From NCBI GenBank assembly GCA_964544765.1, contig CAZJDM010000110.1:1-15333 (forward strand): 15,333 nucleotides of DNA. The letters are read 5' to 3'. The stretch's first letter is position 1. Every line of letters starts with the position of its first letter. The stretch comes from CAZJDM01 sp964544765 (GTDB lineage Bacteria; Bdellovibrionota_B; Oligoflexia; CAYFLR01). The notes beneath the pieces were generated by a model. The model was not told the origin of the DNA and did no database searches. It saw only the letters and a list, made by a program, of their open reading frames with translations. Below, one piece after another: positions 6,195-13,668 of this stretch. The translations under genes were made by a program, and so were the position numbers.

Positions 6195-6548
6195 CTATTT
6201 AGATAATGACTCCTTTTCTTCAGGGTCACTAGTATTAAAATCATATCCAATTATAATATCTTTATGATTAAAGGTAAAGACTAGATCTTTAGTAAATGTT
6301 TCACCAAATAATTCATAACGATAGTGGATATAAGTCCAGGTTAGCTTGCCATTAGATAGGCCCATTCTATAAGGCTTTCCAAAACGTTCAGCTATTTCAT
6401 ATTTATTGGTATTATTTAGAGTAATACCTTTTAAAGGAGCTATTGGAAAAGGTTTTCCTACTGTGATACATCCAGCTAGTAGAAAAAAAGGAACTATGAT
6501 CCAAAATTTTTTGATAATTGACCATTTACGTTTACGGATAATGCTCAT
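6195..6548 (-). CDS. BamE/SmpA-OmlA-like small lipoprotein
   Basis: A 117-residue protein with an N-terminal lipoprotein signal: basic residues 5-14, a hydrophobic core at 15-25 and a textbook lipobox LAGC placing the lipidated Cys at 27. The mature part has GKPYRMG (57-63), a WTYIHYRYELFG strand (71-82) and a beta-rich end. This is the fold pattern of SmpA/OmlA proteins, where a short helix and a GxP turn are followed by a strand with aromatic residues. True BamE supports outer-membrane beta-barrel assembly; whether this protein is BamE or only a fold relative cannot be decided here. The ATG at 6548 has a near-perfect ribosome site. It precedes the cyclic-nucleotide-domain gene by 37 bases. 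Confidence 0.68.
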   Translation of the reverse strand: MSIIRKRKWSIIKKFWIIVPFFLLAGCITVGKPFPIAPLKGITLNNTNKYEIAERFGKPYRMGLSNGKLTWTYIHYRYELFGETFTKDLVFTFNHKDIIIGYDFNTSDPEEKESLSK

Positions 6549-6552
6549 TGCA

Positions 6553-6560
6553 CCTCCTTA
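6553..6560 (-). promoter_or_regulatory. Strong ribosome-binding site for the BamE-like gene
   Basis: TAAGGAGG on the minus strand lies four bases before the ATG at 6548 and is complementary to the 16S rRNA tail. It fixes the start of the lipoprotein gene and is the strongest ribosome site in the window. Confidence 0.8.
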
Positions 6561-6578
6561 AAAAAGGATTCATATATT

Positions 6579-6609
6579 TACACGGTGGGAAGGTTTTGCC
6601 CATCGCGTT
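6579..6609. repeat. 31-bp imperfect palindrome (copy 2 of the AACRYGATG family)
   Basis: Arms ACACGGTGGG (6580-6589) and CCCATCGCGT (6599-6608) pair at nine of ten positions on the minus-strand RNA, one a G-U, around a 9-base loop. Compared base by base with 11416-11446 it is 25 of 31 identical, including GGTTT-N-GCCCATCGCGTT. It lies in the leader of the BamE-like gene, about 31 bases before the start codon and 20 before its ribosome site. Confidence 0.7.
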
Positions 6610-6670
6610 TGTTTATGATTGAGATTTTATCAACTTTTATTTAATTTGAAAAGCAACTAAGGGAAAAGTA

Positions 6671-6695
6671 CAGGGTAAACGCGTTATATCCCCTG
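6671..6695 (-). terminator. Possible terminator or processing hairpin after the yej operon
   Basis: CAGGG (6671-6675) and CCCTG (6691-6695) form a 5-bp stem around a 15-base loop that contains the self-complementary AACGCGTT (6678-6685). Read on the minus strand it begins 10 bases after the glycosylase stop and is followed by TACTTTTCC, a weak T tract. The position is right for the end of the yejABEF-glycosylase transcript, but the signal is poor. Confidence 0.3.
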
Positions 6696-6704
6696 GATAG
6701 GAAG

Positions 6705-7274
6705 CTATAGGTACTTTACGATAATTTTCCATTTTTCAAGTTGATCATACCTAGGTGTCCTAGCATTGGCAGGACTTGTTGAAGGGAGCATAAATTGGGG
6801 TAGGTTGGAATGAGCTTTATTAATTATCGGCAGGACCAGTTTTTTATAATAACGGGCGGCATTTTGTCCGTTAAAAAAAATAGCCTTTAATTGAGGATAT
6901 TGTTGGAAGAGATAGGGAAAATTATTAGATTTGATAGTATCGTCTTTTATGGCCGAATCGAGACTTCCTTCTCGGCTGCATTGATGGATAACATCCCATA
7001 GTACTATTCCTCTTTGGGTTAATTGTTTGGTTCGTTCGGCGTAGGGTAATGATCTTGAAATACCAAATATCAGCTCCATAAATTTCCAAAACTTATTTTG
7101 CGGATGACCATAATATTGATTTTGATTTAAAGATGCTGTACCTGGCATAGTGCCTAAAAGTAAAATCCTGGCGCGGTTGGTAGAAGGAGCTAAAAAGCTA
7201 AATCCGATATGTGTGTGGTGGCTGTTATTGTTAGTGTTACTATAACTATTGTTACAATGATTATTGTGGTGCAT
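6705..7274 (-). CDS. Hypoxanthine/uracil-DNA glycosylase, UDG family 6 (HDG) type
   Basis: A base-excision repair enzyme of the uracil-DNA glycosylase superfamily. From the ATG at 7274 it is 189 residues. Motif 1 is LLGTMPGTASLNQNQYYGHP (39-58) continuing to NKFW (60-63), the hallmark of the family that excises hypoxanthine from deaminated adenine. The C-terminal DNA-clamp motif is LPSTSPANA (163-171). Residues 1-23 are an odd His/Asn/Ser-rich stretch, probably disordered. The gene overlaps the yejF stop by 14 bases, so translation is likely coupled. An alternative ATG at 7313 would add 13 residues and overlap yejF by 53 bases; neither has a clear ribosome site. Repair enzyme and peptide importer have no obvious functional link. 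Confidence is high for family, lower for preferred lesion and start. Confidence 0.83.
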   Translation of the reverse strand: MHHNNHCNNSYSNTNNNSHHTHIGFSFLAPSTNRARILLLGTMPGTASLNQNQYYGHPQNKFWKFMELIFGISRSLPYAERTKQLTQRGIVLWDVIHQCSREGSLDSAIKDDTIKSNNFPYLFQQYPQLKAIFFNGQNAARYYKKLVLPIINKAHSNLPQFMLPSTSPANARTPRYDQLEKWKIIVKYL

Positions 7275-9279
7275 GACAACGGAACCATTGGTTCTTATTA
7301 ATATGAGAAACATCGGGATAATCTTTTACACACATTTTAGTCCACGTTTCCCCTTCTTTGTTTTTTTGTCGCAATGGACAACGGGTATGAAAATGGCATC
7401 CTGATGGTCTGTTTATTAATGAAGGTACATCGCCGGTTAATGGAGGCGGTAAACCTTTATCTATATCTATATTAGGAACAGCCTCGAGCAGACTCTGTGT
7501 ATATGGATGAAGAGGGGAGGATAAAACTTGTTCAGTGTCACCATATTCGACAACTTTTCCTAAATACATAACCGCAATTTGATGGGCAATGTAGGATACA
7601 ACTCCTATGTCATGAGTAATAAAAAGATATGTTAGTTGGTGACGAATTTGTAATTCTCTAAGTAAATTTAAAACCTGAGCTTGAACCGAAACATCTAATG
7701 CGCTGGTGGCTTCGTCTAAAACTATAAACTTGGGTTTTAATACTAAAGCCCGAGCAATAGCTATACGTTGTCTTTGTCCGCCTGAGAATTCGTGGGGATA
7801 GCGATAAGCGACATTAGCAGGTAACCCCACTTCTTCTAGAGCCAGGTTGATTTTCTTTTGAGTTTCCTCTGGTGTATCCTCAGGATGATGTATTTTTAAA
7901 CCTTCACCAATAATTTGTCTGATGGTTAAACGCGGGTTAAGTGATCCATATGGATCCTGAAAAATAATTTGGAGTGATTTACGGGTATCTCTTACTTCCT
8001 TGGAAGATAATTCTAATAAATTGTTACCATCAAAATAAACGCCACCTTGTGCTTCTGGAATTAGTCTTAATATGCTTTGCCCTAAAGTTGATTTACCACA
8101 ACCAGACTCACCAACTACAGCTAAAGTAACTCCTTCTGGTATATCCACTGCAACATCGTCTACAGCGGGGACATGACCAACTATCTTTTTAAAAAAACCA
8201 GCTCGGATAGGGAAGTGAGTCTTTAAATTATTTACCTTGATTAAATTATTACCCGTAGATTTTGAAACTTCTATCGTTGGTTGGGTAATGTGGTTGGTTT
8301 TATAGGATGATTCCTTTTCTAGCATAAAGCATGATACTTTTTGTTCCTCTCCGACATCATATATTAGAGGGTCTTCTTTTTTGCATCGTTCATGACAATA
8401 ATCACATCTTTCAGCAAATCTACATCCAATTTTAGGAAAGTCTGTAGCCTGCCTTACCATACCGGGAATTACGGGCAATAGTTTGTTTTTATTACCAGAG
8501 CGAGGGATACTCTCCATTAGTTTAAAAGTATATGGATGTTTAGGGCCCTTAATGATTTGGTTACGGGTACCATATTCGGCAACTTTGCCCGAATACATTA
8601 CCATCACTTGCTCACTCATTTGATTGACCACACCTAAATCGTGTGTAATTAAAATAATAGAGGTCCCCGTTTTATGTTGTAGATCTTTGATTAAATTTAA
8701 TATCTGAGCCTGGATCGTAACATCTAAAGCGGTGGTTGGTTCGTCGCAAATAAGCAGTTTAGGTTTACAGGTCATAGCAATAGCAATAACGATTCTTTGA
8801 CGCATACCGCCAGACAATTGATGTGGATAGCTATTCATAATGACTTCAGGATAGGCCATTCCCATATTTTTTAGCACCTCTTTTACTCTACTATGTGCTT
8901 CTTCTTTGTCTATTCCTAAGTGTTTTAAGAGCGGCTCCCTAATCTGATCCTCAATAGTATATACCGGGTTAAGCGCGGTCATTGGCTCTTGAAAAATCAT
9001 CCCCATCTTGTTACCACGCACGGATTGTAAATCTGATTCATCTAATTTTAATACATCCGTATCGTCAAGTAAGATTTTTCCATCAGGATGAAATGCTTGA
9101 GGAGGACTAAGTAATCTCATTATGGACATGGCGGTTACTGATTTTCCACAACCTGACTCTCCTACTATACCGAGGCATGAGCCTTCTTCAATGGAAAAAG
9201 AAACACCATCAACCGCTTTAGCTATTCCTGCGCTGGTATGAAACCAGGTTTTTAAATTTTCAACTTCCAAAACTTTCAT
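7261..9279 (-). CDS. yejF: YejF-type double ATPase of a peptide ABC importer
   Basis: Two fused ATP-binding domains power peptide uptake at the inner membrane. With the ATG at 9279 it is 672 residues. Domain 1: Walker A GESGCGKS (40-47), signature LSGGMRQ (155-161), Walker B LLICDEP (175-181), His213. Domain 2: Walker A (390-397), signature FSGGQRQ (498-504), Walker B FIVLDEA (518-524), His556. All catalytic elements are intact. Each domain ends in an oligopeptide-transporter C-terminal segment with a Cys cluster (286, 292, 295, 299, 317; then 628, 634, 650, 668). It is longer than E. coli YejF (529 residues), consistent with the extra first-domain tail. The ATG shares one base with the yejE stop (TGATG) and has AAGAGG upstream; the TTG one codon earlier is less likely. 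Confidence 0.93.
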   Translation of the reverse strand: MKVLEVENLKTWFHTSAGIAKAVDGVSFSIEEGSCLGIVGESGCGKSVTAMSIMRLLSPPQAFHPDGKILLDDTDVLKLDESDLQSVRGNKMGMIFQEPMTALNPVYTIEDQIREPLLKHLGIDKEEAHSRVKEVLKNMGMAYPEVIMNSYPHQLSGGMRQRIVIAIAMTCKPKLLICDEPTTALDVTIQAQILNLIKDLQHKTGTSIILITHDLGVVNQMSEQVMVMYSGKVAEYGTRNQIIKGPKHPYTFKLMESIPRSGNKNKLLPVIPGMVRQATDFPKIGCRFAERCDYCHERCKKEDPLIYDVGEEQKVSCFMLEKESSYKTNHITQPTIEVSKSTGNNLIKVNNLKTHFPIRAGFFKKIVGHVPAVDDVAVDIPEGVTLAVVGESGCGKSTLGQSILRLIPEAQGGVYFDGNNLLELSSKEVRDTRKSLQIIFQDPYGSLNPRLTIRQIIGEGLKIHHPEDTPEETQKKINLALEEVGLPANVAYRYPHEFSGGQRQRIAIARALVLKPKFIVLDEATSALDVSVQAQVLNLLRELQIRHQLTYLFITHDIGVVSYIAHQIAVMYLGKVVEYGDTEQVLSSPLHPYTQSLLEAVPNIDIDKGLPPPLTGDVPSLINRPSGCHFHTRCPLRQKNKEGETWTKMCVKDYPDVSHINKNQWFRCHAPQ

Positions 9280-10310
9280 CAACGCCTCTTAGGATCAAAA
9301 ATATCTAAAATAGCCTGACCAATAAAAGTGACTAGTAATAATACTAAAAATATAACACTGATTGTTGAAATGCCGATCCACCATGAGCTCAGGCTTGCTA
9401 GTCCTTGATTAAGTGATTCTCCTAGGCTTGGTGTGGGAGGTGGTACTCCAAGATTTAGAAAATCTAGACTTACCAGTGCTGTCATAGAACCGGCTATACT
9501 AAAAGGTAGTCTGGTTACTACAATGGTTAGGGCGTTAGGTAAAATGTGTCTAGCCATTATAGATAGATTTCCAACTCCTAGTGCTCGCGCAGCTTTAACA
9601 TACTCTAAATTACGGGATTTTAAAAACTCAATACGCACTAATGCTTGCGGCGCGATCCAACCAAAAAGAGATAAAATTATAACCATAAGAATAATGCTTC
9701 GATCAAATACACTAGCTACCAAAATCAAAGCATATAAGAAGGGGATAGAAGCCCATACTTCAATTAATCTTTGACAAATTATGTCTATCTTTCCTCCAAA
9801 GAAACCTTCAATTGCGCCAATTATAATGCCAATAAAAGCATCAATAAAAGCAAGGATAATTCCAAATATTAAAGAAATACGAAAACCATATATTAACCGA
9901 GATAAGACATCCCGACCACGGTTATCCGTACCTAATAAATTAAGGGAGGATGGTGGACTAGGATGTTGAAGATCTTTACTAAAATTAATGGTCTTATAAT
10001 CCCATTGGATAGGAGGATAAATGGCCCAGTTACCCTCTTTATCAAATAATTCTTTGATAAAAGGGTCCGAATAATCAGCTTCAGTTTCAAAGATGCCTCC
10101 AAAAGTGGTCTCAGGATATTCGACCATTTGGGGAAAATAAAATTTTCCTTCATAGTAAGCTAGAATGGGTTTGCTGTTGGCGTAAAAATCGGCAAATAAG
10201 GAAACAAAAAATAAAATTGATAAGATAATTGCACTGTAATAAGCAGAGGGTTTACCGCGAAAAGCTTGCCAATAACGATTTGATTCTTTGCTCCATTTCA
10301 ATTTAAACAT
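9279..10310 (-). CDS. yejE: YejE-type peptide ABC transporter permease
   Basis: Inner-membrane permease of 343 residues. A first membrane helix (about 24-42) is followed by a periplasmic loop of roughly 90 residues rich in aromatic residues, as in YejE. The binding-protein-dependent transport domain starts at about residue 125 (LLGTDNRGRDVLSRLIYGFR). The cytoplasmic coupling motif is EYVKAARALGVGNLSIMARH, followed by PNAL, which docks on the ATPase. The start ATG at 10310 has GGAG six bases upstream; a TTG one codon earlier is the alternative. It lies 27 bases after yejB and overlaps yejF by one base, indicating tight translational coupling. It should pair with YejB to form the channel. Confidence 0.93.
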   Translation of the reverse strand: MFKLKWSKESNRYWQAFRGKPSAYYSAIILSILFFVSLFADFYANSKPILAYYEGKFYFPQMVEYPETTFGGIFETEADYSDPFIKELFDKEGNWAIYPPIQWDYKTINFSKDLQHPSPPSSLNLLGTDNRGRDVLSRLIYGFRISLIFGIILAFIDAFIGIIIGAIEGFFGGKIDIICQRLIEVWASIPFLYALILVASVFDRSIILMVIILSLFGWIAPQALVRIEFLKSRNLEYVKAARALGVGNLSIMARHILPNALTIVVTRLPFSIAGSMTALVSLDFLNLGVPPPTPSLGESLNQGLASLSSWWIGISTISVIFLVLLLVTFIGQAILDIFDPKRR

Positions 10311-10337
10311 CAATTACTCCATTCCACATAGACAACA

Positions 10338-11387
10338 TCACCCAACAGCTTTTTCAAAGGTGATTCGAGGATCAATTAGAGTTAACATAACATCAGATAC
10401 AATCTTAGCTAGTAATCCAAGAAGAGACATTATGTAAAGGTTGCTGAGGAAAAAAGCATAATCCCTACGCATAACGGATTCATAAGCCAATAATCCTAAT
10501 CCGTCTAAGGAGAATACGGTTTCAATTAGTAAGCTGCCAGTAAAAAACATAAAGATAATGGCTGCTGGAAATCCGCTGATGACCAAAATCATAGCGTTGC
10601 GAAATACATGTTTCCATAATATAATTTTTTCACTAAGACCCTTGGCTCTAGCTGTAATCACGTATTGTTTATTGATTTCATCCAAAAAGAGATTGCGGGT
10701 GAGTAGGGTTAGCCAAGCAAAACCATTAGCAGAGTAAGCAATTAATGGAAGGACTAAGTGCCATAAATAATCAAAGATTTTTTGATACCAGTTAAATGTC
10801 TCAAAATTATCTGATGTTAATCCTCGCAAGGGAAACCAAGAAAAAAATGAACCTCCGCCGAATAATACTAAAAGAAAAACCGCTAAAACAAATCCGGGAA
10901 TTGAGTAAGCAACCAAAACAAAAATCCCGGAAGTTGCATCGAAACGGCTACCTTGCCTAACGGCTTTGGCAATACCTAAAGGAATAGATATGATATAGGC
11001 GATAAATAAACCAAAAGCTCCTAAGGAAATGGAGACCGGCATTTTTTCCATAATTAAAGTGGTTATTTTTTTATTGTGAAAGTAGGAATTGCCAAAATTA
11101 AAAGTAAAAAGTCTTTTTAACCAATCAAAATATTGAATATAAATTGGTTTATCAAAACCGTATAGTTTTTTAAGATACTCAATTTGTTCTTGTTCTATTT
11201 TATTAGCTTCCAGTTTTATATTACCCATTTGAGAGCTAACTTCACCTTTAGCATGTCCCTTTAGTTCAGAAAGCGCTTGTTCTACAGGTCCGCCGGGAAC
11301 AATTTGGGTAAATAAAAAACATACAGTGACAATACCTAATAAGGTAGGAAAGATCAAAAGCAACCGCTTTAGTATGTATTGCCACAT
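10338..11387 (-). CDS. yejB: YejB-type peptide ABC transporter permease
   Basis: The partner permease of YejE, 350 residues from the ATG at 11387 (MWQYILKRLLLIFPTLLG). This start matches the usual permease opening and has a GAGG ribosome site eight bases upstream; an extension of 11 residues from 11420 is not needed. A first helix (9-30) ends in VPGGPVEQA, the conserved PGGP turn of Opp/Dpp-type permeases. A charged loop of about 60 residues then precedes the transport domain. The coupling motif is QYVITARAKGLSEKIILWKH, with FRNAM after it. Several membrane helices follow to the end. It is separated from yejA by 80 bases that contain a hairpin, which may set the excess of binding protein over permease. 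Confidence 0.93.
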   Translation of the reverse strand: MWQYILKRLLLIFPTLLGIVTVCFLFTQIVPGGPVEQALSELKGHAKGEVSSQMGNIKLEANKIEQEQIEYLKKLYGFDKPIYIQYFDWLKRLFTFNFGNSYFHNKKITTLIMEKMPVSISLGAFGLFIAYIISIPLGIAKAVRQGSRFDATSGIFVLVAYSIPGFVLAVFLLVLFGGGSFFSWFPLRGLTSDNFETFNWYQKIFDYLWHLVLPLIAYSANGFAWLTLLTRNLFLDEINKQYVITARAKGLSEKIILWKHVFRNAMILVISGFPAAIIFMFFTGSLLIETVFSLDGLGLLAYESVMRRDYAFFLSNLYIMSLLGLLAKIVSDVMLTLIDPRITFEKAVG

Positions 11388-11415
11388 AGTATAACCTCGT
11401 GATGCAGTAGTTATC

Positions 11416-11446
11416 AACACGATGTGCTGGTTTAGCCCATCGCGTT
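11416..11446 (-). repeat. Intra-operon hairpin between yejA and yejB (copy 1 of the AACRYGATG family)
   Basis: On the minus-strand transcript AACGCGATG pairs with CATCGTGTT through nine base pairs including one G-U. After a G-A mismatch, GCT-AAACC-AGC closes the top, giving a nearly continuous 31-base stem-loop. It is 28 bases upstream of the yejB start and 21 bases after the yejA stop. No T-run follows. In the operon it could stabilise the yejA message or attenuate distal genes; it also matches an intergenic repeat at 6579-6609. Confidence 0.7.
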
Positions 11447-11467
11447 AATTTACAGTATCGAATTTTT

Positions 11468-13399
11468 TTAATTTTTAGATAGGGCTATATTTGTTTTTAT
11501 AGCCTTAGTAAGTTCCTTTGCTTTCTTTTGATCAAACCAGGAGTATTCTTGAAACCAAGAGCTGACCCAATAATAAGGAGGAACTTTCTTAGGTACACCA
11601 AATTGGTTCCAATAGGTGACTCTAAATCCCGATATAAACCAGTGAGGCACTATATAATAGTTGAACCATAATACTCGATCCAAGGCCCGAGTAGCTGTAA
11701 CTAAGTCTTCACGGCTAGGGGCGGTAATTATTTTATCTATCAAAATGTCAATAGCAGGGTTCTTTATCCCCATAAGGTTTCTACTACCCTCTGTATCTGC
11801 AGAACTTGAGTGCCAAAAGCTTATTTGTTCATTGCCTGGAGATTCACTCTGACCAAAAGTGCTTACAATAACATCGTAATTAAACCCTTTAGCTTTCTTG
11901 GCATATATAGACCTATCTTTTAAATCAATAGAAGCATTAATACCTATTTTTTTCATATTATTGATATATGGTTCAGTAATTCGTGCAAAAGCTTTATCGT
12001 TTAGTAGGAACTTAAATTCAAGTTTTTGTTTTCCTTTGGTAAGAACACCGTTTTTCATTTGCCAGCCATCTTTTTTGAGAATTTGCATAGCTTTTCTTAA
12101 ACGATCTCTGGACGACCAACCCATTCCTAAGGGTTTTAATTCTTGAGTGAAGACTTCATCAGGTATTTTACCTTTCAGTGGATTTAAAAGCTTAAGCTCA
12201 TCTGCACTGGGAAGGCCTTTTCCTCTGGCTCCTAGTACCGAGTTATCCCAATAACTTCCAAATTGCTTGTATTGATTATAAAATAAAGTTTTATTGGACC
12301 ACTCAAAATCAAAAGCATAAGCCAGAGCCATACGGACATTTTTGTTTTGAAATACAGGACGACGTAAGTTTAAGGCATATCCTTGCATTCCTGCAGTTCT
12401 TTTGTGAGCCATAAAACGTTTTAAGATCCAGTTATTATCCCACTTCTTACCTTTTATATCGACGGCCCAACGTTTACTATTATTTTCAAAATGGTAGTCA
12501 AATTCTCCGGCTTTGAACCCTTCAACCAGTATTGCTTCATCTCGAAACACTTTCATGACCAGCTTATCATAGTTAAATCTTCCAACATTAACGTTAAGGT
12601 TTTTGCCCCAGTAATTAGGATTTCTTTCAATTTCAATAATTTTAGCTGCCTTGAACTTTTTTATCAAATAAGGTCCGGATCCCAGTGCCTTAAGGGCAAA
12701 GTCGGTACCAAATTTACCTTTGCTATAAAAGTGTTTAGGCAGTACATCCATTTGCCCAATTATTATATGGAGTTCTGGATTCTTTCTTTTGAATATAAAC
12801 TTTACAGTTTTTTTATTAATAGCTTTAGCTTCTTTTATATCTGCCCAATACCAGCGAAAATAAGGCGCCGCTCCCTCTGACATAAAAGTATTAAAAGAAA
12901 AAACAACATCATCAGCAGTTACAGGTTTCCCATCAGAAAATTTAGCATTAGGTCGTAAGTAAAAGGTAGTTGATAAACCATCTTTGGCCAAAGACATAGA
13001 TTCAGCTAATAAGCCGTAAGAGGCCATAGGTTCGTCCAAAGAACTCATAGTTAGTGATTCAAATACAAATGGAGTTAATAAACCGGCACTCATTCCCTTA
13101 AGAGCAAAGGGATTTATTGAGTCAAATGGTGCGGTGGTAGCCAATTTAAGAGTGCCACCTTTAGGAGCGTTGGGATTGGCCCAATCAAAATGTTTAAATC
13201 CTTTTTTGTATTTGGGTTGAGTTCGCATGGCCCAACCATGGACTTTTTTGGAACTTGCTTTTTTAACAGTGGCCCGTGCCTTAGAAGTGAAATTGTTGAA
13301 GAAAAAAGTACTAAATATAAAGGCTGTTAAGGTAATAAAACTTAACCTACCCATAATTGAGTAATTTTTGATAATCTTCCTTAATAATCGTCCCCTCAT
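11468..13399 (-). CDS. yejA: YejA-type periplasmic peptide-binding protein (SBP family 5)
   Basis: The 643-residue substrate-binding component, first gene of the operon. The N-terminus has a basic stretch and a hydrophobic core (about 19-34) with a probable cleavage site near KARA (40-43); a shorter start at Met16 would give a more typical signal peptide. The mature start HGWAMRTQPKYKKGFKHFDW (54-73) and PKGGTLKLATTAPFDSINPF (79-98) closely match YejA. The typical SBP family 5 motif LRPNAKFSDGKPVTADDVVF also appears. E. coli YejABEF imports peptides and the antibiotic microcin C; in Brucella it aids peptide resistance. The specific ligand here is unknown. The ATG at 13399 has a GGGAG ribosome site. 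Upstream 13400-13668 must hold the operon promoter, but I see no convincing -35/-10 pair. Confidence 0.93.
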   Translation of the reverse strand: MRGRLLRKIIKNYSIMGRLSFITLTAFIFSTFFFNNFTSKARATVKKASSKKVHGWAMRTQPKYKKGFKHFDWANPNAPKGGTLKLATTAPFDSINPFALKGMSAGLLTPFVFESLTMSSLDEPMASYGLLAESMSLAKDGLSTTFYLRPNAKFSDGKPVTADDVVFSFNTFMSEGAAPYFRWYWADIKEAKAINKKTVKFIFKRKNPELHIIIGQMDVLPKHFYSKGKFGTDFALKALGSGPYLIKKFKAAKIIEIERNPNYWGKNLNVNVGRFNYDKLVMKVFRDEAILVEGFKAGEFDYHFENNSKRWAVDIKGKKWDNNWILKRFMAHKRTAGMQGYALNLRRPVFQNKNVRMALAYAFDFEWSNKTLFYNQYKQFGSYWDNSVLGARGKGLPSADELKLLNPLKGKIPDEVFTQELKPLGMGWSSRDRLRKAMQILKKDGWQMKNGVLTKGKQKLEFKFLLNDKAFARITEPYINNMKKIGINASIDLKDRSIYAKKAKGFNYDVIVSTFGQSESPGNEQISFWHSSSADTEGSRNLMGIKNPAIDILIDKIITAPSREDLVTATRALDRVLWFNYYIVPHWFISGFRVTYWNQFGVPKKVPPYYWVSSWFQEYSWFDQKKAKELTKAIKTNIALSKN

Positions 13400-13632
13400 A
13401 ATTTCTCCCTTCGTCTCTTATTACTTGCTAATATTAATGTTATTTAGTTATTTAATTAGGTTTATGTATTAGATTGTTTATATGGTGCTGTTATTTTTAT
13501 TTGGATTTATAATGTTACCAAAACATACGATTGGGCATATAAACTACTAATCTTACTAACCCATATTGCTTCCTATATACACAATATACGGTAGAAGATA
13601 AACATAAAAATTAATTACCTTGAGTTTTACAA

Positions 13633-13660
13633 TTGTTATAATGCGTCAACTATGTATAAT
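13633..13660 (+). promoter_or_regulatory. Likely promoter giving a near-leaderless Nudix mRNA
   Basis: TTGTTA (13633-13638) and TATAAT (13655-13660) are separated by 16 bases, a good sigma70-type pair. The predicted start of transcription, about six or seven bases on, falls at or next to the ATG at 13669. A second TATAAT at 13637-13642 overlaps the -35 and could drive a transcript with a 20-base leader, but its own -35 is weak. Confidence 0.45.
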
Positions 13661-13668
13661 GACCAACT

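Noticed and set aside
9433..9969. Plus-strand frames opposite yejE
   Set aside because: These are Arg/Ile-rich antisense shadows of a strongly conserved permease gene.
11661..12880. Plus-strand frames opposite yejA
   Set aside because: They are antisense to a full-length binding-protein gene with clear YejA motifs and have no independent support.
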